Below, in pieces: positions 1 through 9,106 of a stretch of 64,000 bases of DNA. Below the pieces are notes generated by a model. The model saw only the letters and a program-made list of their open reading frames with translations. It did no database searches and was not told the origin of the DNA. Source of the stretch: SIG701 sp045577175 (GTDB lineage Bacteria > Bacillota > Clostridia > Oscillospirales > CAG-272); NCBI GenBank assembly GCA_045577175.1, contig JAZNHT010000011.1, positions 1 to 64,000 of the forward strand, given 5' to 3'. The position numbers and the translations under genes were made by a program. The stretch's first letter is position 1. Each line of letters begins with the position of its first letter.

Positions 1-1428
1 TCCCGAGCTTCTGAACATCATATAAGAGTTTGTAGGCTGCATATCATATTTTGGGTTAAACAGTGCTTCCGTCCATCCAACACCGGCAAAAGCGTTTTCA
101 TAACTCACACGCGCACCGCTTTGCTGATACGCGTCCCAGAAGCGGTCGTATTCCTCGCCCGCTCCGACTACGTAGCCCTCGGCGCGTCCTATGGCGTATC
201 CTCCGTTATGTGCATCGAGCTCCACCCCGGCGAGACCGTTCGACACAGCATCCGACAGTTCGCCGACCGTAGCCGCGCCCGTCTGACTGTAGCCTGCCAG
301 TACCGCGTTCACCTCTGCGAGCTCAGCCTCTGCGGCGGCAGAAGCGTCCGTCTCGCCGCGACTGTATCCTTGCTCGTACAGCTTTGTGACACTCTCAGGA
401 ACGTCGGAAAGCGTCTCGGCGCAGGATCGCGGATTTTCTGCCGCCGCGATGATCGCCGTGTTAATCTCGTCAAGCAGCACCGCATCCTCGGCGGCGTCCG
501 CGGCTTCTGCGGCAGCTCTGCCATCCGTCTCGCCCTGTGCATAGGCTTGGTTGACCGCCCCGAGCCGTTCTTCGGGGATTTCGTCAACGGTTTGAACAAA
601 ACTTCCGAAACCGCCTAAATGACCGTTGTACTCAACGACAAACTCGGCTTTCTGGATCTGTACGTCCGCTTCCGCATCGGCGTATCCGGCGACACGTCCA
701 TCGCTCAGTCCAATCTCGTATCCAAGGGTGCGTGCTTCATTCCGCACGGCAGCGATGCCGTCCGCCACCGCCTCGGACATTCCTGCGAGCGTGTCAGCCC
801 CCTCTTGACCGTATCCTGCCAGCACAGCGTTCACCTCCGCACGCGCGGTGTCTATGACTGCGTTTGCCGCGATCTCGCCTCGATCGTATCCCTGCTTATA
901 CAGCTTGCCTACACTCTCCGGCACGTCGTTCAGCGTCTCGGCATATGATGCAGAATGCAATGCGGCTGCCATGATCGCATCGTTGATCTCGTTCAAAAGC
1001 GCCGCATCTTCGGCGGCATCCGCCGCTTCCGCGTCTGCTTTTCCGGCTGCATATCCGACTCTTTCACCCGCTGATTCACCCTCGCCATATCCCTCCGCAT
1101 ATCCGATACCGTAACCGGCAGTATATCCGGAATCTTCTCCCGCATCATATACCTCACTGATCTTCACGGGAACCTCACCGAGCACCTCCGCGCGTTCTAC
1201 ACTGTGTACGGCGATCGCTTCATTAATCTCCCCGAACGTCTCACGGATCTCCTCATACGCCGTCATTTTTCCCTGCTCAACGGCGTTCTCCGTCGCCACC
1301 TTTTCCCCAGCACCATAACCATCGTCATATCCCTTCTCGTATCCGCCCGACAATGAAACACTCACATCCGAAAGCTTCGCACCAAAGCGGATGACGGGCA
1401 CACGTATCGTGATCTTCGCGATCAGCAT
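1..1428 (-). CDS. phage fibre/tail-associated protein with GYxxG repeats (partial, 3' end outside window)
   Basis: 476 codons are visible and the frame is still open at base 1. The start ATG at 1428 overlaps the previous stop (TGATG) and follows AGGAGGT. Residues 30-41 and 101-130 are rich in GYxxGY and GxxxG repeats. A module with the core EIN(D/E)AI...AE.L.(D/E)VPES...LY..GY.RGE occurs three times (about 60-101, 143-184, 318-358); the last two copies extend over about 100 residues (135-235 and 308-408) and are clearly a recent duplication. The end (residues 428-476) contains FWDAYQQSG and FNPKYDMQPTNSYMMF, a segment that in related clostridial phage proteins leads into BspA-like leucine-rich repeats. 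That part would be off the window. A role as host-binding fibre is inferred from position and repeats. Confidence 0.7.
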   Translation of the reverse strand, partial: MLIAKITIRVPVIRFGAKLSDVSVSLSGGYEKGYDDGYGAGEKVATENAVEQGKMTAYEEIRETFGEINEAIAVHSVERAEVLGEVPVKISEVYDAGEDSGYTAGYGIGYAEGYGEGESAGERVGYAAGKADAEAADAAEDAALLNEINDAIMAAALHSASYAETLNDVPESVGKLYKQGYDRGEIAANAVIDTARAEVNAVLAGYGQEGADTLAGMSEAVADGIAAVRNEARTLGYEIGLSDGRVAGYADAEADVQIQKAEFVVEYNGHLGGFGSFVQTVDEIPEERLGAVNQAYAQGETDGRAAAEAADAAEDAVLLDEINTAIIAAAENPRSCAETLSDVPESVTKLYEQGYSRGETDASAAAEAELAEVNAVLAGYSQTGAATVGELSDAVSNGLAGVELDAHNGGYAIGRAEGYVVGAGEEYDRFWDAYQQSGARVSYENAFAGVGWTEALFNPKYDMQPTNSYMMFRSSG

Positions 1429-1754
1429 CAAAGTACCTCCTGCGATCTCGCCGCACGGACGATCACCTTGCCTGCATCCTCTCCAATCACATATCCCTCA
1501 TACGACCGAACACGTACCTGTACCTCGTGAACACCGTGGGAGAGAAAGAATGTCTCTCTCTGGGTAATACCGAACGTGTATACACCCGTTCCCTCATTGT
1601 AGGAGCCATCCCCATCGGCAAGGCTCTTGCGCACCGCCCCGATCATCACCTCAATGTCCCCAATGTCTGCTGCCAGCGGATAGGTTCCCTCCGACAGCTC
1701 AAGTGAAACGGACAGCGGATACTGATCTCCCTGCATGATTGTTATCGTGTTCAT
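1428..1754 (-). CDS. small phage structural protein, BppU-N-like beta domain
   Basis: 108 aa starting MNTITIMQGDQY. The pattern of alternating hydrophobic residues (YPLSVSLEL, VYTFGITQ, HEVQVRVRSYEG) suggests a single beta-sandwich of the kind found at the N-terminus of phage baseplate upper proteins. The gene overlaps both neighbours: its ATG overlaps the stop of the 845-aa gene (ATGA) and its TGA overlaps the next start. It is therefore probably translationally coupled within the tail module. There is no catalytic motif. The family assignment is an inference; the safe statement is a conserved small phage structural protein. Confidence 0.6.
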   Translation of the reverse strand: MNTITIMQGDQYPLSVSLELSEGTYPLAADIGDIEVMIGAVRKSLADGDGSYNEGTGVYTFGITQRETFFLSHGVHEVQVRVRSYEGYVIGEDAGKVIVRAARSQEVL

Positions 1755-4288
1755 TCCTCCGCCTCCAGTATTTCTTCATCCAAAGTTATAATAAGGTCGT
1801 CCGATGTATCCAAAATACCATCAGAACCCGCACCGTTGCCGGAACCGTCAGCATCCGCACAATAGAAAGATGCTGCAAAATACCCGACTTCTGCCGACGC
1901 ATTATCAAATCCATATGTACCGTCAGAATTCATAACAGGAATCCATCGGAAATATCCATTTCCGAGAGTGTTATCCATACTCAGGTACGCATCAAGATTC
2001 GTATTCGTCGCCTTACCGCCAACCGCGCCCCAGCTAATAACAGCGCCGGCAGTGTCGTAGAAATAGATGCGTGCATTATCTCCCGTCCATAAACCATTCT
2101 TCACAAAAATGATCGGATACGAACCGTCCTCTTTCTTTTCATACCGAATCAGTCCTGTACAAACATATCCGGAGACAGGACCCAACGGAGTATAACCGCC
2201 GCTTGAGCCGGAATACGCATTGTTATAGTAACCGTTTACAAGCTCGTACACAGTCTCTCCTGTGCTCCAAAGCGCCTTGGCACCCCGAATCACATTCGTA
2301 TACACCGCCGTCTCACCGCTGTCCTCATTATCACCACCGCCGCTGTCCGGCTCTCCGCTATCATCCGCCACAGCCTCCGCCGTGAGGAGAATATCCCCCA
2401 TCACGTTTCTTATGCGAATCACACCGTCTGCATAAGCTGCCGCCGTCACATCCGTGTCTCCCATAACAACCGATACACCGCTGAGCGTATACCCATTCTC
2501 TGCACTGAGCCGTACCGTGTATGTATCTCCCTCGGCAGCACTCGCGATTACACTGTCCACAACCGCGTTTGTCAGAACCGTGCGCACCGAATAGATCGGC
2601 GTTTTCCCGTAAGATACCGCCTGCGAGTATCCAGCACCGTAGTGATCGAGCCAAATCACCTGTTTCACAGGATCGACCGTTACTACGCAGAACGCCGTGT
2701 CCTGCGCTGTGTTCTTCATTTTCGGATATGTCACGTCTTCACCGTATACAGTACCCGATCGCTCATTCTCACGCCCGAAACACGCATTCGGAACGCAGAT
2801 TCGCTTCACACCCGACGGCATGTCCGTCACCAGATAACAGTGATTGTGCCCGTGAATATTCGCAATCACCGTTCCCGCATTGCCCGCTGTGTAATCACAG
2901 TCTACGGAAACGTCACATTCCGGATATGTCCCGTTCGTATACTCCGTCTGTAACTTCTCCCGACGCATATACGCACCGAGCACCTTATCCGTTCGAACGC
3001 AAAAACTGTAATCGAGCGGATGATGTGAGAGGAGAAGTACGCTCCACATATCTGCATCCGACTTATCCGAAAGATCCAACGCCTCCACCAGCCAGTCGAT
3101 CTGCGTCTGACCGATCGTCGTATTCCCACTTGATATAAACGCACCCTCCGGGTCAAGATCATCGTTGTCGCACGTGTTCAGAACGATCACACGTACCTTG
3201 CAGTCGGGAAAATCCCTGTAGCAGTATCCCCTGTACCTCTCAGCTGCGGGATATACCGCCCCCGCGTTGTATGCACTGATGAGAGGAAACAGATCGTGCC
3301 CGTCCAGATATTCGTTTCCGTTCCCCGCATAGTTCAGCATCAGCGAATCATGATTGCCGATCGCGCGGAAATTCGGCAGTCCGTCAAATGCCTCGAAGAT
3401 TTTCTCATTCGCCGCACGAATCTCCTGGATACCGTCCTCCACCGTCGTCCCGTCAAACGCAGCCGTGTCCGCAAGATCTCCACGTCCCCAAGCGTAATCT
3501 CCGAGCGCCGCTGCGAAATCAATGTGACACTTTTTTCGGATCACCTGCATCGCCTGTCCCGCATGCAGAAGCGCAGTCGGGATGTACTGCTGATCCGTAT
3601 TCACCGTGTACCCCTCGTGTATGTCATGCATATCCGAGATCGCAAAGAAGGAAACCGTGTTCTCGTTCTGATGCAAGTATACCAACCTCACCACTCTCTC
3701 GGCTTCCTCGCGTACATACTCCGGGATCATGTCACCACCTGTGCCATAATCCACACCGGCAATCGGCTTCTCCCCCCGATCCCCTTTCTCCCCGGGCAAA
3801 CCTCGCTCCCCTCTCTCTCCCTTCAGAGAAGCAAGCCACTCCGCCTCCGTTCCCGCATATCCATGCTTTTGGGCGATCCCGTACGCCGAAAGATAATACC
3901 CTCTCCACGGCACACCAAGTCCACCGTCCTCGTATACATCCCCATGCGTGTCCGCAGGACGGTATCTTTCCGCAAAATACCGCATGAACTCCCCGAAGTG
4001 CGCGTTGAACATCTGCATCGTGTTCTGGTACTTGTTGTACTCGCCGTTTGCAAAATCGATCATCGCATACAGATACGCCGTGTACAGCTTGTCGTGCGGC
4101 GGCTTTACGAGCAGCTCCGTCTCCGCATCCTCCGGCCACCGGTATACGATCACCTCATCTGTCGCAAGAAGCATTACCTCCGTCTGCACAAGCCCCTCCG
4201 CCTCATTCAGCCACGACAGCTTCGCCTCCTCGGAAAACGCATTCGGCTTTACCGAATCGGCAAGCCTTATCACATCCGATATTTTCAA
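1751..4288 (-). CDS. head-tail connector domain fused to collagen-like linker and metallophosphoesterase
   Basis: 845 aa, a chain of distinct modules. Residues 1-115 look like the head-tail connector usually found as a short separate phage protein (ISDVIRLADSVKPNAF; FANGEYNKYQNTM; AERYRPAD). Residues 133-175 form a linker with GYAGTEAEWLASLKGERGERG and Gly-X-Y collagen-like triplets. Residues 210-500 are a complete calcineurin-like phosphoesterase: D219-x-H221, GD 263-264, GNHD 311-314, SHH 421-423 and HGHNH 479-483 supply all metal ligands. A Big/InlB-like beta domain (about 570-645) and an acidic Gly/Ser linker precede a C-terminal region ending in DDLIITLDEEILEAEE. Position after the capsid gene fits a virion component. 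The phosphoesterase may act on host surface polymers, but its substrate is unknown. Confidence 0.75.
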   Translation of the reverse strand: MKISDVIRLADSVKPNAFSEEAKLSWLNEAEGLVQTEVMLLATDEVIVYRWPEDAETELLVKPPHDKLYTAYLYAMIDFANGEYNKYQNTMQMFNAHFGEFMRYFAERYRPADTHGDVYEDGGLGVPWRGYYLSAYGIAQKHGYAGTEAEWLASLKGERGERGLPGEKGDRGEKPIAGVDYGTGGDMIPEYVREEAERVVRLVYLHQNENTVSFFAISDMHDIHEGYTVNTDQQYIPTALLHAGQAMQVIRKKCHIDFAAALGDYAWGRGDLADTAAFDGTTVEDGIQEIRAANEKIFEAFDGLPNFRAIGNHDSLMLNYAGNGNEYLDGHDLFPLISAYNAGAVYPAAERYRGYCYRDFPDCKVRVIVLNTCDNDDLDPEGAFISSGNTTIGQTQIDWLVEALDLSDKSDADMWSVLLLSHHPLDYSFCVRTDKVLGAYMRREKLQTEYTNGTYPECDVSVDCDYTAGNAGTVIANIHGHNHCYLVTDMPSGVKRICVPNACFGRENERSGTVYGEDVTYPKMKNTAQDTAFCVVTVDPVKQVIWLDHYGAGYSQAVSYGKTPIYSVRTVLTNAVVDSVIASAAEGDTYTVRLSAENGYTLSGVSVVMGDTDVTAAAYADGVIRIRNVMGDILLTAEAVADDSGEPDSGGGDNEDSGETAVYTNVIRGAKALWSTGETVYELVNGYYNNAYSGSSGGYTPLGPVSGYVCTGLIRYEKKEDGSYPIIFVKNGLWTGDNARIYFYDTAGAVISWGAVGGKATNTNLDAYLSMDNTLGNGYFRWIPVMNSDGTYGFDNASAEVGYFAASFYCADADGSGNGAGSDGILDTSDDLIITLDEEILEAEE

Positions 4289-4350
4289 TTCACGTACCTC
4301 CTTTCAACAAATAAGGCGGCGGCATAAGCCACCGCCCTCTCAAATTCCCG

Positions 4351-5364
4351 TCAGGTCGCAGAAATCAGTGCCGTACCACCGTCGATACCACCCACAGCAA
4401 ACGCTCTCCAGTCGTTGAAGCCGGCAGTGAATCGAGCACGTCCGCTCCATACGTTCGCGTCATTGCTCTCGTCAATGCGGCTCTTCACGCTCAGATGCTC
4501 ACGATCCAGCCAGATCGCACCGCCGTTGTCCTCGTTGTACTTCTGATCCAGAAGGATCCACGGCTTCGTACCCGCAGTAATGAACTGATTCAGATACGTC
4601 CATACAATCACGTTCCAACGACCGAACGTGAAGTTGAAGCCGTTGTTCGCCGTTTCCGGATCCTTGTCCGCACCGATCGCCGCAAAGACCGCCTTCTTCA
4701 GCGCATAATCGTTCGGAATCAGGATCGTCGTCGGAGATACGTCCAGCACCTCACCATTGTCCCCGCGGAAATCCTGCATCTTCGACTCCATCGCCGCCAG
4801 CGCATCGTTTGAGAACGCATCCGAGAACAGATTCGACTGCGCCCCCTTCTTCAGCTTGGACGGATGATTCTTCGCAAACAACGCCTTTCCGTCTGCCGCC
4901 GTCGCATCAAACGTCTTGCCGCCGAACGCGATCGAGGAAGCCCCGCCGATCGCGCCGCCCAGAAGAGATGCCGCAAACTGCTCACGGGTTCTGTGATACG
5001 CCGCAATAAAGCCTGCAGGCTGCTTTTTCAGATCCATGACCTTCGCGTCATCCACGATCTCCTTGGAGAGCGAGAACGAGTTTTTCCACGTCATGTGCTC
5101 CAGGAATTTGGAGTATCCCTCCTGCATACCGTCCATGGGATACGAGCCGTTCTCACCCACCGGCTTGAAACCGTCCATAGCGGTCATCGTCGTGAACTTC
5201 TCACCCCAGTGCTTCGAGGAGCTCACGCAGAACAGCTCCTTAATCATCGACTGCTGCTCCCATGCCTCCCCCTTCTTCTCGATAAACATACGGATCGGCG
5301 CCTGGCTTTTTCCGAAAATGCTGTCCTGAAGACCCGATCCCTCGGTAAATGTAATATTAGACAT
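4351..5364 (-). CDS. major capsid protein
   Basis: 337 aa, a usual length for an HK97-fold coat protein. It follows the scaffold and decoration genes in the classic order portal-scaffold-decoration-capsid. Sequence hints are the N-terminal EGSGLQDSIFGKSQAPIRMF, the conserved central FAKNHPSKLKKGAQ stretch, LIPNDYALKKAVFAAIG, and the C-terminal WSGRARFTAGFNDWRAFAVGG, all resembling clostridial and podovirus-like major head proteins. It should assemble the icosahedral shell around the scaffold. The ribosome site is GAAAGGAGAGA in front of the start at 5364. No protease is encoded nearby, so maturation may rely on scaffold exit rather than cleavage (inference). Confidence 0.8.
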   Translation of the reverse strand: MSNITFTEGSGLQDSIFGKSQAPIRMFIEKKGEAWEQQSMIKELFCVSSSKHWGEKFTTMTAMDGFKPVGENGSYPMDGMQEGYSKFLEHMTWKNSFSLSKEIVDDAKVMDLKKQPAGFIAAYHRTREQFAASLLGGAIGGASSIAFGGKTFDATAADGKALFAKNHPSKLKKGAQSNLFSDAFSNDALAAMESKMQDFRGDNGEVLDVSPTTILIPNDYALKKAVFAAIGADKDPETANNGFNFTFGRWNVIVWTYLNQFITAGTKPWILLDQKYNEDNGGAIWLDREHLSVKSRIDESNDANVWSGRARFTAGFNDWRAFAVGGIDGGTALISAT

Positions 5365-5386
5365 TCAATCTCTCTCCTTTCTCAAG

Positions 5387-5785
5387 TTATGCAAAACGGA
5401 CACGTACCGCCGCACCCACAGCAGTACCGTCCATACCGACAACCTCGGCAACACCGTCCGTGGTCGTCGCCGTTACACTCATGCCGTCCGTCGCATGAAG
5501 CGTCACCTTGTCACCGAGCTTAATACTCGTCGCCGCCGCCGAGAACTCCGTCTCGTAAACGGTACCCGGCGTCACACGGATCACGGGGATCACCTCACCC
5601 GCCGCACACGCGTCCTCTTTTTCGCACATGCTGATGTACGTCGGCTTAACCGAAGCCTTTGCCACCGAAAGATTGCCGCCGGAAAGCACCAGCGCCATAC
5701 CCACCGCCGGCACAAGTCCCTCCGCAGGCAAATATTCGATCGACGGAACGTGTCCGTCATCTACGTAATGAATCTTAAATGCCAT
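5387..5785 (-). CDS. head decoration/stabilising protein
   Basis: 132 aa. The start at 5785 (MAFKIHYVDDGH) is chosen over the longer frame beginning at 5812 because AAAAGGAGAG sits just upstream of it. The protein is small and beta-rich, with a hydrophobic alternating pattern (LVPAVGMALVLSGGNLSVA; GDKVTLHATDGMSVTATT), and lies directly upstream of the capsid gene. Head decoration proteins of lambda gpD type and similar trimers usually occupy this position. No signature motif can be named, so the role is inferred from size, composition and synteny. It is separated from the scaffold gene by a palindromic repeat. Confidence 0.6.
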   Translation of the reverse strand: MAFKIHYVDDGHVPSIEYLPAEGLVPAVGMALVLSGGNLSVAKASVKPTYISMCEKEDACAAGEVIPVIRVTPGTVYETEFSAAATSIKLGDKVTLHATDGMSVTATTTDGVAEVVGMDGTAVGAAVRVRFA

Positions 5786-5847
5786 TTTTTCTCTCCTTTT
5801 CGTTTGTCCCAATCCGACTATCTCTTCCCACTCTGTGACCGTTTTCC

Positions 5848-5933
5848 GTAGGGCGGGGGTTTACTCCCGCCGTTTCGTATGGTTTAATCTAACCGCAGCG
5901 GCGGGACCAAGGTCCCGCCCTACAAACCAAATC
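5848..5933. repeat. REP-like palindromic repeat, copy 1
   Basis: Two GC-rich arms, GTAGGGCGGG and CCCGCCCTAC, enclose 66 bases that contain a smaller pair of inverted segments (CTCCCGCCG / CGGCGGGA). It lies in the 165-base gap between the scaffold and decoration genes. It belongs with the GTAGGGGCG family found four more times in this prophage. Confidence 0.75.
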
Positions 5934-5977
5934 ATTCCTTTGTGTGAACAAAAACGTAATTGGGCATTTTGTATCCG

Positions 5978-6886
5978 TTATCTTTTCGCGTACCTCTGAT
6001 AATGCCGCTGAATCTCCGCATCCGTCGCCTCCGGATTGAACGCCCGGTATTCCGCCTTCACATCCTCAGGTACCGTGATCGCACCCGTACCGCGCGTAAC
6101 CGTGGAGGACAAATGGGATTTTCCCGCCTGCGCGTTCAAAAATGCCTGTCTTGAGGCCGCCGCCGCAGATCCCGTGAGCCTCTCAAAGTTTGCGAGCTTG
6201 TACGCATCAGTGATCGTGTATCCCTTCTGTACATACTCGTATACCTTTTCATAGTTCTCCGTCTTCGTAAGATCGGAGAGCGTCTTAACGGAAGGATCGA
6301 GCGCACCGATCTCACGGAGCTGCTCCTCAATCTTCGCCTTCGCCTCACGTTCCTTTGCCGCCTTTGCCGCATCCTCTGCTCGCGCCCGCGCCTCCTTCGC
6401 CGCCTTTACCTCGGGAAGGGACTGAACGAACGCCTCAAATTCCTCATCCGACATACCGCTCTTTTTAAGAACGGATTTTTTCTGCTCCGCCTCCACCTCA
6501 GTACGGTACGCTTCGTACTCGGCTCTCGTGCGGATCGGCGCACCTGTGTACGGATTCGACAGAGATAACCCCGCGATCACCTCATCCACACGAGCCGCCG
6601 CTTCTTTCTCTGCCTCCTCCTTCGCCGCCTTTATCGCAGCATCCCTCTCAGCCTCCGCTTTACGCCGAGCCGCCGCATATCGGGCATTCTCGGCAGGAGA
6701 CTGACCGGCTTCCACTGTGTCCCCCACAGCCTCAGCCTCTATATCTTCTACGCCGGGTACGGCGACTTCCCGATCTTCTCCGCCTTCCGCACCGTTTTCC
6801 GTTTCCACCGCAGGTTCAGCGACCTCCTGCCCGTTTCCGCCTTCATCCACGCCAAACAGCGCACCGTAGTCAATATCTTTGTCCAT
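5978..6886 (-). CDS. phage scaffold protein
   Basis: 302 aa, strongly charged, with a long Ala/Glu/Lys-rich coiled coil. Residues 1-60 are acidic; residues 65-105 (ARRKAEAERDAAIKAAKEEA) and 150-200 (EVKAAKEARARAEDAAKAAK) are helical. The basic C-terminus ends in HYQRYAKR, as in many scaffold proteins whose last helix binds coat subunits. It sits between portal and capsid genes, the standard place for scaffold. A conserved segment GLSLSNPYTGAPIRTRAEYEAYR (about 104-126) resembles scaffolds of gut Clostridia phages. It should guide procapsid assembly and then leave the head. Confidence 0.75.
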   Translation of the reverse strand: MDKDIDYGALFGVDEGGNGQEVAEPAVETENGAEGGEDREVAVPGVEDIEAEAVGDTVEAGQSPAENARYAAARRKAEAERDAAIKAAKEEAEKEAAARVDEVIAGLSLSNPYTGAPIRTRAEYEAYRTEVEAEQKKSVLKKSGMSDEEFEAFVQSLPEVKAAKEARARAEDAAKAAKEREAKAKIEEQLREIGALDPSVKTLSDLTKTENYEKVYEYVQKGYTITDAYKLANFERLTGSAAAASRQAFLNAQAGKSHLSSTVTRGTGAITVPEDVKAEYRAFNPEATDAEIQRHYQRYAKR

Positions 6887-6920
6887 GTGTACTTCCTTTC
6901 AGATTTTTCTTTTCAGCGTC

Positions 6921-7052
6921 TCACTTACCGCCTCTCAGATCACTTCCCGTCTTGCCGACGTTCTTGCCCTTCTTCGGCGTGATCTGCATGGGTGCCTTCA
7001 CGATCTGCGAAGACGTGTTCGCAATCTTACCCGCATATCCCTGCTTCTTCAT
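6921..7052 (-). CDS. 43-aa conserved phage protein
   Basis: A basic, Gly/Lys-rich peptide beginning MKKQGYAGKIANTSSQIVKAP. The ATG at 7052 overlaps the portal stop (ATGA) and GGAGGAATGAACGG precedes it, so it is coupled to the portal gene. The longer frame reaching 7316 is a shadow of the portal gene. Similar tiny proteins sit between portal and scaffold in related phages. The function is unknown; a minor head or assembly factor is plausible from position only. Confidence 0.6.
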   Translation of the reverse strand: MKKQGYAGKIANTSSQIVKAPMQITPKKGKNVGKTGSDLRGGK

Positions 7053-9106
7053 CCGTTCATTCCTCCTTCCCTCAATGTATTGACAGCCGCCGGAAAATCC
7101 GCCGGCATTGTCGCTCCTCCCTGATGCATCTGCATCATCGCCTGCTGCTGTGCAGCCGCCTGCTGCCGCGCGCTCTCCTCCGTGAGATACGCCTTCGTCT
7201 CCGCCGCACCCGGATAGTGAAGCATCTCCATCTTCGACCAGAAAAGGATCAGCGTCGAGAGATTCGTCGGATCGCCGAAAGCCCCCGTCTGGAGATTCAT
7301 TCTGGTCTCCTGCCACATCGCCTCACGGTTGGACGCAAGCGGTGCCGTCGCATCACAGGAGAATAAGAACCGATCGTTCCAGCACCACTGCCCCGCCTCA
7401 TCCTTCTCCAAAAAATCGTATCGGTTAAACGTGTCATACTGCGTGTTTCCGTGAATGTCACGCGAAACAACCGGGCGCGGCTCATCCGCATACGCCAGAC
7501 GGAATTTGAACATCGCCTCAAAGAGTGCCGCATACGCCGCATTCTTCATCACCCTTTTGGATTCCAGACGTCCGGCAGACTGCGCCGCCGCAAATTCCTT
7601 TGCCTTGCCGCTCGTCGCCGTGTGATCCTGTCTCCCCTGGAACGAGTCCGTGATGCCGATCACCTGCCTCGCTTCCTCGTAAATCTCAGCAAGATACGCC
7701 ATATCCTGCTCAATCGAGCCTTGCATGTCGTACACACCGATGAGTGCCTTGTCCGCCGCATTTCCGATACGGATCACCTTCATGTCCTCGGAATCGTTTC
7801 GCACACTCGCCCGATCGGGAAGCGTGATGTAGCTGCCCGACTTTACGAGCTTGTCAATGATCTTCGCCTCAATACGGTTCGTCGTGTTCTGCTGGGATGC
7901 GATCTTGTCAATGTCCGAATCCCCCAAAAAACGCCCGTATACACTCACGTTTTTCTGAAGGATCACCGGGAAAATGTTCGGCTTGTAAAACGGTATAAGC
8001 GTCGGCATAAGCACCGTCTGCATGATCGGTGCTCCATCCGGGGAAACCTCCGTCTCCGACGGAATCACAGTAGGAGATGCCCCGGGAATCTCACCGCCGC
8101 CCGAAAGCGGGATCGGCATGTAAATCTCCTCGTACTCCTCTACCCTCTCCTCAAAACGATCCCCACCGCAGTACGGACAAACCTTCTTTCCCCGTCCGCC
8201 TGTGCTTGCCTTAGCCGTCTCAAATCGCTCCTCGGCTTCCGTTACCTCGTCCTCCGTGAAAAGAATCCCACGCATCTCGGGCAGAATACCGTCCACAGCC
8301 TGCTCTTTGCTCGGATGCTCCTCCAAAGGCTCAATCGCACCGCATTTTGCGCACCGAGAAAGCCTGCGAGCCTGATAATCGTCCAGATCCTCCAGCACTG
8401 TATCGTTCACCCAGCTGTAAAGCCCGATTCCGCCCGACTCGTTTCGGTAATACGCCACATACTGCGTTACCAGCTCGTCCGCCGTTCCCTCTCCCGTCGA
8501 AGTCCTTACATCAGACTCACTCTCACTCTCGTCCGTCACATCCACACCGTATTTGCGATGAATGTACTCCTTCGTCTGAGGCAGCTTCAGAATCACAAAA
8601 TCCATGTCTTCAATCCCCGAATATACCCCGTCCTCGGGAATGATTTGCTTCGGATGCAAAGCGGATACCGTAAGCTCCCCTACCGTGTAGTGCGTCCTTT
8701 TCGTGTTGTCCCACTCCAGAAGCAAAGCCGCACCGCCCTGAATCGGCACCGTGCGCTCCATCATGTCACCTATCGCCTCAAACGGCATACGGTCAAGCTC
8801 CGAGCGAAGCATGTCCTCAATCAGCTTCGCCCGCCCCTCATCCTCTTTCCGTAAAGGCGTAACCTTAGGCTGAGGGATCGACGAATTGATCTGCGACTCA
8901 ATCAGCTCCGCACAAATGTTGCGCACGTGCGGCGTCTTGTCCTTCTTCTCCCCCGATACAATCGGAGAGATGTCGCGAGCCCCCTTGTATAAATCCTCAC
9001 GCCTGTCCATCAGAGCCAGCTCATCCGCATACGCCGCCTGATTTACAGAGAGCCGACTCTGCCATAAAGCCAGCTTCGCCTTGTCCGTTTTTCTTTTCGC
9101 CATCAT
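7049..9106 (-). CDS. portal protein
   Basis: 685 aa from the ATG at 9106, which overlaps the terminase stop (TAATG) and follows CGAGGAG. The frame could also begin at 9127, but that start lacks a ribosome site. The length and features such as KTPHVRNICAELIESQIN, RMPFEAIGDMMERT, and IDKIASQQNTTNRIEAKI match long podovirus-like portal proteins. An inserted zinc-ribbon-like pair, CAKC (about 252-255) and CPYC (about 310-313), flanks an acidic stretch. The C-terminus is Gln/Met rich (QQAAAQQQAMMQMHQ). It forms the dodecameric DNA channel and binds the terminase encoded upstream. Confidence 0.85.
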   Translation of the reverse strand: MMAKRKTDKAKLALWQSRLSVNQAAYADELALMDRREDLYKGARDISPIVSGEKKDKTPHVRNICAELIESQINSSIPQPKVTPLRKEDEGRAKLIEDMLRSELDRMPFEAIGDMMERTVPIQGGAALLLEWDNTKRTHYTVGELTVSALHPKQIIPEDGVYSGIEDMDFVILKLPQTKEYIHRKYGVDVTDESESESDVRTSTGEGTADELVTQYVAYYRNESGGIGLYSWVNDTVLEDLDDYQARRLSRCAKCGAIEPLEEHPSKEQAVDGILPEMRGILFTEDEVTEAEERFETAKASTGGRGKKVCPYCGGDRFEERVEEYEEIYMPIPLSGGGEIPGASPTVIPSETEVSPDGAPIMQTVLMPTLIPFYKPNIFPVILQKNVSVYGRFLGDSDIDKIASQQNTTNRIEAKIIDKLVKSGSYITLPDRASVRNDSEDMKVIRIGNAADKALIGVYDMQGSIEQDMAYLAEIYEEARQVIGITDSFQGRQDHTATSGKAKEFAAAQSAGRLESKRVMKNAAYAALFEAMFKFRLAYADEPRPVVSRDIHGNTQYDTFNRYDFLEKDEAGQWCWNDRFLFSCDATAPLASNREAMWQETRMNLQTGAFGDPTNLSTLILFWSKMEMLHYPGAAETKAYLTEESARQQAAAQQQAMMQMHQGGATMPADFPAAVNTLREGGMNG

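Noticed and set aside
121..1114. Several plus-strand frames near the left edge
   Set aside because: All are shadows of the long minus-strand fibre-like protein, whose repeats and ribosome site are convincing.
7451..8854. 467-aa plus-strand frame across the portal gene
   Set aside because: Shadow of the portal gene; basic, low-information sequence without ribosome site or domain.
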